DNA of 64,000 nt from Toxotes chatareus. Taxonomy: Eukaryota > Chordata > Actinopteri > Toxotidae. The stretch lies in NCBI GenBank assembly GCA_016801885.1, contig CM028895.1, forward strand, positions 8,332,001 to 8,396,000, in the 5' to 3' direction. Positions 1 through 10,872 of this stretch are shown piece after piece. The position numbers were made by a program, and so were the translations under genes. Each line of letters opens with the position of its first letter. The stretch's first letter is position 1. The notes under the pieces were generated by a model. The model worked only from the letters and a program-made list of their open reading frames with translations, was not told the DNA's origin and searched no databases.

Positions 1-499
1 GTGATGGGTATGGCATTTCCCTTCAGCACTATGCCAGCCTTTGAATACTAATAGACATAGAAGTTTTAGATTTTCATTTGCCACTTTTAGTATGTACACT
101 TGTCATTCTGAAGGCAGAGACAGGCCCTGAGGGAGATCAGCTGTGAGTGACAACAAGCATTCTCTGTCTTGAATGTGTTGTGATTTTGTTCAGCTATGTT
201 TTTGCTTTCATGCTGTTACATTATCTGCTCAGGTTTGATGTTATCAAGCTTTCAGTCTGTGTATGTGCCTCTGTCTTTATTCATCACCTTCATCCTATTT
301 ATGTCTGTTTCTCCAAGTTGTTTTCCTTGCGATATACATTTCTCTTGGCTTTCTTTGTTCTCTATCTGTCATCTCCTTTTCTATTTTTAAGCTTGCCCCC
401 TTTCCATCTTTGGTCTTCTGTCTTTGTGTCCAAGTTAATTTTCTCTGAGTCTCTCTCTTTCTTCTCGCCCCTAATAAGCCTTTACTCTTTCATACCCAG
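1..499 (+). other. tulp4: tulp4 intron (3' part)
   Basis: This AT- and T-rich stretch ends in a pyrimidine tract and an AG at 498-499, directly before the first tulp4 exon in the window. Short open frames on both strands match no protein I recognise and have no splice logic. The N-terminal tulp4 exons must lie upstream of the window. Confidence 0.8.
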
Positions 500-3400
500 G
501 TGTTGTTCGGTACTGCAGACGGACAGGTGATAGTGATGGACTGCCACGGGCGCATGCTGGCCCACATACTGCTGCATGAGTCGGATGGCATTGTCAGCAT
601 GTCCTGGAACTACCCCAGTTTCCTGGTGGAGGACAGCAGTGAGAGTGACACAGACTCTGACGACTACTCCCCACCACAAGGTTCGCTGCTGTGACCTTCT
701 CAAGTCCCTCACTTTTAAACTTCAGTCTCTACAGTGGCTTCCTGGTGGCCTAGAAGTTGACACATATACCATATAAATGCAATGTCCTTAGTTCAGTTCT
801 AGCCAAGTTTAACCACAGTACTGCTGTGTACTCAGATGCACAGACACAGCTCATAACCCAGTACACGACCGTGTACTTAGAAGCCTTAAAAGATTTTACC
901 AGGATTAGTTAAAATGTTTAAATTGGAAGAGTATCTGCTTTGTCATAAGGCAACTGATACGAGTCTAATTTGAATATGATGTAAGAGTATAATCTGGTGT
1001 AGGACTGGAGGGCAATCTGTGGAAGGTTTATGGAGCAAGGCGGTGCAGTTGTCCAGCTGTTTCTTACGTAGGTACCTCCGTGCGCAAGAATGCAGCTGTG
1101 GGACCATCTGTGAGCTTCTAACTCCTCCCCCGTTTTCCTCTGTTTTTTACTGCTCCATCAATTCTTCCACATGCTCTTAGTCCAAAGGGAAGGGGAAAGA
1201 TTACTTAGTAGGGGCACCAGGTGGGGACACAAATTATATAGCTGGTAGGCTGGCAGTGTATTATCATCAGTATCTCTGGTCCCCCTGGTAATCCCATAAA
1301 TATTTAAGTTTCTGGAACAGGTGTACAGCTGGACATAAACTCTGCCTGGGTCTTTTTATCAAGGCTTTAGATTAAAATGAAGGCCATGGTATGTATGAAT
1401 GAGATTTAAAAGAGAGAAATAATAATTTATTGATATGACTGTTTTTGTCATATTTAAATGTCTATCTTAAGATACCTGGTTTGCCCAGTTTGGTAGTACG
1501 TGGGGTAGTATACTCCAATTAAATCCCATTTGTCATGTTCTTTATTAAGGCACTGACTGCCTGTATACTCACTGCAGCCTTGGGTTTGTTCATTTAATAA
1601 AGGCTATAGCTGATTGGGGAGCTTGTAAATAATTGCTTGAATAATAACACCTCAAAATTTCTAAAAAGTTCAAAAGAAGGAAAAATATCCTAAACCTTCC
1701 AGTAATGACCAGAAACAATCACATTATATGTCTGACTAGCTACATGCAGTAGTGTGATAATTATAGTAAGTTGTCCCAGTCAGACACTGTGGCAGTCCAA
1801 GCTATGTGTTGCTTTTTTTTGTCAGCCATTTTGCCTGGGAAAACAAGGTTTTATTTTCCATATAAGTCATTTTTTATGCTGATCTCACAGGCAAACTCAG
1901 TATGTGAGCCATTTGTTGAAGCCTTAGAAGTGGGAAGGTGTCTACAAGGTCTACATGGGAAACCTGGAAAATAAAGTGTGTTGTCTTTAATTAGGATATA
2001 AAAAGCATCTCACTGAAATATCTGAAAACATCTCTAGCCATTTATAGAGCAGTAGAACAAAAAAAAAATCACCTTGGTAGAAATTATGCTTGAATCTCTT
2101 CTGACTGTATTTTCAGTTGCACTTTCTTTAACCTAATTCCCAGGACTTCCTTAAAATAAGCAAACTTACAGTGTCAGGGCTGAAGACCTGCAGTGTTAAG
2201 GCTGTAGCCCTGGTACTTGAGTGTGATGCCATAGTTGACTGCAGCCTATTTTTAGCATTAGGGCCTGTATTGGCCACAGCAGCCCTCATTACAGTACAGT
2301 CTACAATTTGGGGGGGGGGGGACAAAAAAAATAGTTGGAACAGTTGCAGAGTGCACTTATTTCTCACTTATAGATTCCTCTCTAACTGACTTATTTTTAG
2401 ATTGTTTAGATTAGATTGATCCACATGTCTTTGTTAATCCTCTAATAATGCTTGCCATGTCAGCTTTTCTTTTTTTTTAAGCTTCATGTGCTGTCAACTT
2501 ATACACACACACACACAATGGTAAAAACAGGCAAAAGTGAGCCTGGTGAGTTTCCTGTCCAATTCAAATACATAAATGGCCAGTGTGTATCTGTTACACT
2601 GGGACATGAGCACTTACACAAGGGAAGAGTTACGTGTGGTTAGCTTTCCCAACTCTCCTGCTGCTTCCAGTGTGTACACCAGCCTGTGTAACATCCTCGT
2701 TTTTATTGGTTCCTGTTTTGTCTTTTTACCTCCTTTTCTCTTCACCTTAATTACTCCCTGTTGCTAAGGCTGAACTGGTGAGGGTCTGTCCTTATCCTGC
2801 TGTGCTATTTTTTTCTTCCTTCCCTTCACTGTGGGCCAAGTGGTAAAGCTGAAAAGTGCTTGCCTTAGCTGGAACACTGATTATGCTCTATCTCACTAAT
2901 TAAACCAGTCAATAGTAATTGATTGGACCTGATAGAAATTATCTCTCAAGCTGACAACCTTACTGGGACACCAGGCCGCCTCTTCCTCCGCCTGCCAGAT
3001 CTCTCTGTCATGATATATGATGATAACCTATTATCACTGCAAAGCACAGCACACTGCATTTACAGCAGCATCATATATATGATTTAATTCACCACCCATT
3101 GTAAAGTCATTACTATGGGGAAGTAGTTACTGTTATTGGGCTGAGAGTCGAGCAGATGTGGATATTTTATTTGTGTTAGAATTTGGGTCATTGCAGGACT
3201 GTGAACGGAAAGAGTCAGGGAAGTTTTAATGGATAATGTATGGGTCGTTGTTTGAAGGTATGTTATTTATAGCAGTTTGACTGCGAATGCCACTTGTTTG
3301 CAGCAGTGGGATGTGCTGAGTGTGTTTTAGAGCAGTTGTGTATTCTGTTGCATGGGACACAGCAGAAACTCACTGAAAATAAATTACAGCTGCCAAGGCT

Positions 3401-6400
3401 AAAGACCTGTCCTAGCCTCTCCTATAACAACCCTCAACTACACCTATAGTAAACACACACAGCTTCACAAATACACACACATACATAGCCACACACATGC
3501 ACCCACAGAGTCTTCCTAGAATCCAGTCTTTTTTATTGTCCACTCTGCAAATGCATATTGATCACCCGATCCTCTAGGTTACCAGTATGATACCTCATTT
3601 ATGGCTGCATATTAACAATTCTTTTCACTGTCAGTTTATATGCTGATTATTTTCTCAGTTAATCATTTCATCTAAAAAAAATCGCCCATCACAGTTTTCT
3701 AAAGCCCAAGTGGGTGCCACAGAAGTTCTTGTTCTTCCCCCAACCAACGCTCCAAGATGTTTACTATCATGTAAGATGGAGAAAAGCAGAACATCTTCTT
3801 GGCTGAGAAGCTGGGACTAGGCAATGTCATCACCACATTACTTAAATGTATGCAAGTCATGGTTTTGCACATAGGTGAAACGTTTGCAGTTATAACAGTG
3901 TACCTAAAACTGTCATCTCATTATGCTTCTCCCACACTGCCTGCCTAAGATGTTTGTGTTGTCTTTTTTCTCCCTTCAGTGCACAGCCAGAAGCCACTGC
4001 TGACCGTCAGCTTCACCTCTGGTGACATCAGCCTGATGAACAACTACGATGACCTCTCTCCCACCCTCATCCGCACCGGTCTGAAAGGTGCGCGGGCGTC
4101 TTATCATTAATGTATACCTGAGTGTTCCAGCAACTTTGTCTCACATTCTTTGTCTCACTCTCACTTTTTTATACCAATTATAAGTTATATCTCAAGTAAT
4201 GTTGTCTTTTCTTTCTAACATTATGAGTTATGAGTACTTTTTCTTATTTGTCCTATGCTGTAGATGTGGTGGTGCAGTGGTGCTCACAGGGGGACCTCCT
4301 TGCAGTGGCAGGGATGGAGAGAACAATCCTCTCCCCTGACCCATCTTGTCCTCCCCCCACCAGGAACGCCATTGTCAAGTTCTATAATGTTCAGGGTGAA
4401 CACATCTACACACTGGACACGCCAGCGCAGGTGATCATCTTTAACAGGGCCAACATGGTTAACAAGCACTCTGAGTCACAGTATTTCTATATTTGATTGA
4501 AGAAGACTGTTGCTCTCAGAATTCATTTTAAGAAATGTGCACAGGAAAAGATTTAGAGTTTAAGGAAGAAGTTTGTCACAGCCGTAACAGTCAGAAAACA
4601 CTCACCGGTCTTTCATGCTTGACATTAACCTTGTGAAAGGATGTGGTGCACTCTCTAATCTGTCTCCTCCATTATCCTGTAGCGCCCAATAACTACACTG
4701 TGCTGGGGTCACCGAGACTCTCGCTTGTTCTTGGCGTGTGGCCCAGCACTTTACGTTGTGCGAGTGGAGCACCGTGTTGCCAGCCTGCAGCTACTCTGCC
4801 AGCAAGGCATCGCCACAGCAGTGAAGGAGGAAAAAGATGTCGCCAAGCTCACCATGCCTTCCCGCCTTTGTTCTTACGTCACTGCCGCTTTCATCCCCAC
4901 CATCAAGGTAACACAAGGCAGGGGGGTGTTAAAGCCATTAAAACCATAAAAATAAATGTGAAGGGCTTCCAGGAAATTTACTGCGTACATAGCAGTGATA
5001 TCATAGATGTCACCTTCTGATACTAAGATGAAGATCCCATATAAAAATAAGCCCAGGCAAATTGACAGTTGAACTGGAAATTGAAGTTTAACTTAGTATA
5101 AGAAAAGTAGCAAAACAATTATGAATAAAATAATTGCGGTAATAGCAAAGTTTTTTAACTATGCTATAACCCTATGTTACTTCTTCCAGCCCCCCATCCC
5201 AGATCCCAACAACATGCGGGATTTTGTGAGCTACCCAACAGCTGGGAACGAGCGTCTGCACTGTACCATGAAACGAACGGAGGATAACCCTGAGGTGGGG
5301 GGGCCCTGCTACACTCTGTACCTGGAGTACTTAGGAGGCCTGGTGCCTATCCTCAAGGGCAGACGAATAAGTAAACTGCGTCCAGAGTTTGTCATTATGG
5401 ACCCAAAGACAGATGGGAAAACAGGTAAAATGGAGCTTCCTTCATATTGGCAACCTAACAGAATTCAAATAGCTAAATGTATTCCTCTCAGACATATTTG
5501 CCTGCTCCTGTACTTTTCCAGTTAGTAGAGTTTCTTGAGTTGACACTCTGTGAGTTAGTATGTTTTAGTCACATAGGGCAGATTGGGCCCATGTTAATTA
5601 AAAGCTGCTTAATGGGGGCTCTGATGGCCCCTGGGTTCCTCATAAATCAACCCGCTCCCTCCCCACGCAGTGATAAATGAAGCCAGCCATGAAATGGTTC
5701 CAGCCCATTCACACTTTAATGTCCATCAAATAAATTAGCTTGACCTAAACTAGAGCAGCAGTGATTCACAAACTTAATATGAATGAGAAAACTGAGAAGA
5801 ATTGAAAACAACTGAAACAATGGTTTGGATTGAATGGGGCTAAATATTTAACTGTAGAAATGGTGAAGCACTACTGCTGTGTCATCATCTTTTGTTAAAA
5901 TGATGAAGGTGTCTGTGTCCAAGAAGGTTTCAATATATCTCCTTCAGTCCCAACTTCATTGCAATAATTGCTAAAAAGAAAAAAGTAAAGTTTGTCTTGA
6001 GAACTGCACACTGATTGCTCAAAAGTAACTACATTCTTTCCTTCCATTATCCTGTTTTCTCTCCTCAGATGAGATATACGGCAACAGCCTGATATCTGCC
6101 ATGATTGACAGCTGTAACTGCTCAGACTCCAGTGACATTGAGCTGAGTGATGATTGGGTTGGCAAGAAATCTCCAAAGATATCCAGGGGCAGCAAATCCC
6201 CCAAACTGCCCAGGTAACCAGACACTTAGCTTATGTGTACTGCAGCATGTCATCTATTACTAATATTTCCTGTTTCTTTTCTTTTCTTTTTGTGTGTGTG
6301 TGTGTGTGTGTGTTGCCAACATGAATTTGAGTTATTCAGGCTTAGTTTTAGATGTTTCTGTGAAACAGAGGATGTGAGCCAGAGGATGAACTCAGATTTT

Positions 6401-9400
6401 TTTTACACAGCTGTCACTTCAACCTACATTAACTCCTTGCATCAATGATGCATTTTAATGGAATGTTCTACGTTTGTTTTTTCTTTCACTGCATGCCTAA
6501 ACTTTCTTTTTTATTTGCTACCTTCTCTGTAGAGACTTAGTTTGTCCCTTTACCAACAGGATCAACATTGATCCCAGAAAATCGCCCAAACTGTCCCGCG
6601 CTACACAGGAGATCTCCAGGTCACCGCGGTTACCCATTCGGAAGCCCTCGATTGGTTCACCCAGTCTCACACGGAGGGAATTCCCTCTAGATGACATCAC
6701 TCAGGTAAAAGTCAAATCTTTGAGCTGACCTATTTGCCCAGTGACTGCATCAAACATGCTTGGTAGTGGTGGCTAGGTGTGAAGCCAGTGAGGGGTCAAT
6801 GTGCTTTTTGCTACACTGCTGTCACTGTCAGGTCACTGTTTGTCCAGGGGTGGGGCAAATATTGCTTAATGATAAGCTCATGCATAATGTATTTTGTGTG
6901 TGTTTACAGAAAAATAATATGGCTCTTTTTGTTCTTGTCTTACAGCAAAATTACCTTGCTCAGGTCACATCCAATATTTGGGGAACAAAGTTCAAGATAG
7001 TGGGGCTGGCCACATTCTTGCCGACTAATCTGGGTGCAGGTAACCAATCAATATCTTTATCTTTGACAATTTAAAGTTAATGAATGAATGAATGAAATGG
7101 GCCTTTATTTTTTCATGTGCTCATTTTACCCTGTCCCTTTCCCCCGCCAGTTATATATAAGACAAGCCTCCTCCATCTGCAGCCCAGGCAGATGACCATT
7201 TACCTGCCAGAGGTGCGTAAGATCTCCATGGACTATATAAATCTGCCTGTCTTCAGCCCCAACGTCTTCAGTGAGGATGAAGATGACCTCCCTGTCACAG
7301 GCCCTGCTGGTGGCACTGATGACAACCCTCCCTGCACTGTCAACATCCCTATTGCCCCCATCCACAGTCCTGCTCAGGCCATGTCACCCGCTCAAAGCAT
7401 TGGTCTGGTCCAGTCACTTCTAGCCAATCAAAATGTTCAGCTGGACGTTCTAACGAATCCCACCACAACCCCTGCTGGAGCAGCTGCCGGTGGGTCAGAC
7501 CAAAGTCAGGACACCATCCTGACAGCCCAGTACACAGTTCCCACCAGGTATTCTAGTCCTGGTCAGATCATCTTTGGGGGACTGGAAATGGGGCGCCTAA
7601 TGGTGGGACCTCCGCCTTCTCATCATCCGTCGCAGCAACAACCAAATCACCATCAACAACAACAGCAGCAACACCAACAACAGCTACAGCACCACCACCA
7701 ACAAATTCAGCACCACCAACAACAGCTTCAGCAGCAACAGCAACTCCAACTCCAACAGCAGCAGCAGATGCTTCAGCATCAACACTTACAGCAGCAGCAG
7801 CAGCAGCAGCTTCAGCAACAGCACATTCAGCAGCAGCTTCAACAGATGCAGCAGCAGCAGCAACAGCATCAGCAGCAGCTACAACAGCACATCCAGCAGC
7901 AGCAGCAGCTACAACAGCAGCATCAACAAATTCAGCAGCAACTGCAGCAACAGCAACAAATTCATCAGCAGCAGCAAACACAACAGCAGCAGCATCAGAT
8001 GCAACAACAGCAGCAGCATCACCATCAACTTCAGCAGCAGCTTCAGATTCAAATCCCTGTTCCCTCCATGTCATCAGGGCAGCCTTCAGGTGCAGCTGTG
8101 CACCAGCTCCAGCCAGGGACGCTGCAGATCCAGATCCCTCATCCACCTGCTGATTTAGTGGTTGAGAGAGCAGTGGGGGGTGAACACGAGCACCTGCTGA
8201 AAATCAAAACCACTCGGCCAACTCCACAGCTGGCTGAGGGTGATACGGTGGTGTTCAGTGCCCCTCTAGAACTCAGCAAGATGAACCCTCCGCCCCCCTA
8301 CCCTGGGACGGTGGCTGCTGCTGTGGCTGCTGCAGCAGCTGCGGCTGCCTCAGCATCAGCCTCCACTACAGCCTCCAGCGCTTCATCTGGAACAGGGGGT
8401 GGAACCAGTGGGACTCCTCCACCGAGTGACCTTTGTATGAAGAAGGGAGAGTTTCCACTTTATCCTTCAGGTCAGCAACAAGCGCAGTACCCCACCCCAC
8501 TGGGATATGAAAGGATAACCACATTTGACAGCAGTGGGAATGTGGAGGAAGTATGTCGTCCTCGAACGCGCCTTGTCTGCAATCAGAATGTGTACACACT
8601 CCAGGGACCTGGCAGCTCTGCCACTCTCAGGGTCACCTCTTCATCATCCTCCTCAGCTGACAAGAAGGTCCAGCTGCCCTATACCTCTGCCACTCTTAAC
8701 AGACTCACTGCACCCCGCTATTCCATACCCAGCGGAGACCCACCCCCATACCCTGACACGGCCAACCAGAACAGTGCTGGTGGCAGGAACCCTGGACAGA
8801 GGCTTGACAGCAGTCTGATTCATGCCACTCTCAGGAGGAACAGCCGAGAGGCCGCTCTCAAAGTTTCCCAGATGCTGGAACCGCCTAGACCACTGCCTCC
8901 CAAGGCCAAAAACAGTGCACTAGCAGCCTCATTCCAGCAGAGGGTGCCAACAGCCTTATATACCTGCAGTCAGTGTAGCAGTGGATCCAGTGTTGGAGGT
9001 TCTGCCCCAGGCAGTGCTAATGGAATAGCAGGAGGAACGATTATCAGACAAGATTTCCCTCCCAGGAATGGAGCACCACACAGCACAGTTATCGTTCACT
9101 CCAACAGTGCCACTCCTCTGGCCTCCCAGTCCTCTTACAACCTGCTGAGCTCTCTTGAAGGATCTGGGACTGCAGCAGGAGGAGGAAGTAACAGAGATAG
9201 GGCTGATTATGTTAATTCAGCATTTACTGAGGATGAAACACTGAATCAGACACTGAGGCATTTGGCACTAGGAGGAAATGATGCATCAGGGCTGGTTGTC
9301 AAACGCCCACCTCCATATCAGTGGGACCCAGCTGCCACAGAGGAGGTGTGGGTTCCTCAGGAACGGACAGCAACGTTGAACCCCACTGGCCCCCCCGGGC

Positions 9401-10872
9401 CCCACAAACCACCCCCACTTATTCTTAGCCCAGCTCAGCACTTGGATGTGTCCAGACTGCCTTTTGTCCTTTCTCCGAAGTCCCCCACCAGCCCCAGTGC
9501 TGCATCATTTCAAGCTGCTGCAGCAGCTGCAGGATACCAAATCTCTCTCCAGTACCCTCCAGCAACTGCCTATTCTGGAGCCCATCTCCAGCCCATCCCA
9601 GGTTCACCACGCCCCTGCTCCTCCCCAAAGGAGGTAGTGGCGCCAGTACCCTTCTCACAGCAGGATGCCACCCTTGTCTTACCACCAGGTTACCCTGCAA
9701 ACCTGGCTAACCTGGCCTGCTGCCCCCTCCCACCCATGTATCCAGGAGGAGGCGCTTGTGCCGGGCTTCCCATTCCTCCCATTGCCCTTCACACTCCATG
9801 GGGTACCTATAACTCTTGCCCCCCTATGCCCAGTCCTGCAGTGCCACTTCCACCCAAAGCCTCACACATGACAGTAGACAAAAATGTTCTCTCTCCTCCT
9901 CCTCCTCCTCCTCCACCACCACCACCACCCCCTCCGCCACCACCAACAGAACTGCAGAATCATGGAGCATTACAAGAGACCATGGCAGAGGCTGGGGAAG
10001 GTTTTCAGGAGGTGCTGTCCTTGACTGAGAGCCCTGTCCCACAGCGGTCTGAGAAGTTCAGCAAGAAGAACCGCAAGCGAGCAGATGGTCGGGCTGACGA
10101 GGCGAATGTGCCACCGCTGGCAGAAGGGAGCAAGTCGAAAAAGGAGGGCAGAGCTCTGGGTGATTTCAACTCACTCATCTCCAGTCCACGGCTAGGAGGA
10201 AGGGACAAGAAGAAGCTGAAGGGACAGAAAGAGCAGCAGTTGAAGGCTAAGAAGCTGAGTAAGGCTACCGCCAATAGTGAGTTTCAAGACAGCTCAGAAA
10301 GTGAGCCAGAGCTGTTCATCAGTGGGGATGAGCTTCTCAATCAGTGCCAGAGCGGTAAGAAGGGCTGGAAGAGTAAGAGGAACATGAGGGCTGCTAGTGA
10401 ACTGGAAGAGATCAAATGTCGAAAAGCCAACGAGAAGGAGGACAGAGGTCTGGGCAGCCAGGGCTTTGTGTATGTCATGGCCAACAAGCAGCCACTGTGG
10501 AATGAAGCCACACAGGTCTACCAGCTGGATTTTGGTGGGCGCGTCACACAGGAGTCTGCCAAGAACTTTCAAATTGAACTGGAGGGCAGACAGGTAAGAG
10601 AGCTCCAGGTCAAGAAATATCTCTCACTGCACATTAATCCTCATTAGATTCATGTGTTACTGGTTTGAAATACCAGTGAGCCCAAGGACATGTCAGTGAT
10701 AGAACCTTCTTTGCCTAAAGTCTGTACTAACTTTTGTGTTTGTTTTTTTACACAGGTGATGCAGTTTGGCAGGATTGATGGCAATGCCTACATCCTGGAC
10801 TTCCAGTACCCCTTCTCCGCTGTTCAGGCCTTTGCTGTGGCTTTAGCCAATGTCACTCAACGCCTCAAATGA
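500..10872 (+). CDS. tulp4: Tubby-like protein 4 (TULP4/TUSP), 3' portion, 10 coding exons
   Basis: Exons read from splice sites with consistent phase: 500-680, 3980-4087, 4264-4430, 4683-4907, 5190-5424, 6069-6213, 6560-6704, 6946-7039, 7151-10593, 10756-10872. Together they give 1,619 residues and a stop at 10870-10872. The first exons cover the end of the WD40-repeat region (VLFGTADGQVIVMD, then a DSSESDTDSDDY acidic patch). Exon 4683-4907 carries a SOCS-box BC motif (SLQLLCQQGI), followed by MPSRLCSY where human has LPPRLCSY. The tubby domain is split: its first part is in exons 5190-7260 (KLRPEFVIMDP, NYLAQVTSNIWGTKFKIVG, IYKTSLLHLQP) and its last strands are at 10460-10872 (QPLWNEATQVYQLDFGGRVTQ, NFQIELEGRQ, VMQFGRIDG, ending ALANVTQRLK). 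About 1,000 low-complexity residues separate them. The family is thought to act as a substrate receptor for cullin-5 ubiquitin ligases; this is known of the family, not shown here. The gene is 5'-truncated by the window edge. Confidence 0.97.
681..3979 (+). other. tulp4: tulp4 intron, 3.3 kb
   Basis: The donor is CAAG/GTTCGC at 681 and the acceptor CCCTTCAG ends at 3979. The interior is AT-rich and holds a G run near 2310-2320, (CA)n stretches near 2503-2518 and 3455-3510, and nothing I can assign as a gene. Open frames here are short and lack homology. Confidence 0.75.
7633..8052 (+). repeat. tulp4: Gln/His-rich coding tract (about 140 codons) in tulp4
   Basis: In-frame CAG/CAA codons are interspersed with CAC/CAT, CTT/CTA, ATT and ATG. 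The longest uninterrupted CAG run is about seven codons, near 7790. It encodes a Q/H/L-rich segment that should be disordered or form coiled coils. In human TULP4, as I recall it, the corresponding place (after EMGR and before the HEHL segment) holds only a short Pro/Gln stretch, so most of this tract looks like a lineage expansion. The long open frame on the opposite strand is a shadow of these codons. Confidence 0.9.
9895..9945 (+). repeat. tulp4: Polyproline run (17 Pro) in tulp4
   Basis: Seventeen consecutive CCN codons, mainly CCT then CCA, lie within the large low-complexity exon, just before the conserved LQNHG / FQEVLSLTESPVPQR region. A run this long can bind profilin, SH3 or WW domains and can stall ribosomes. 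Both are general properties of polyproline, not shown for this protein. Confidence 0.9.

Noticed and set aside
147..530. 127-residue Leu/Phe/Ser-rich frame
   Set aside because: It is T-rich intron sequence and overlaps the tulp4 acceptor; the true exon uses another frame.
7568..8146. 192-residue open frame on the minus strand rich in Ala/Val
   Set aside because: It is the antisense reading of the tulp4 Gln/His codons and has no independent support.
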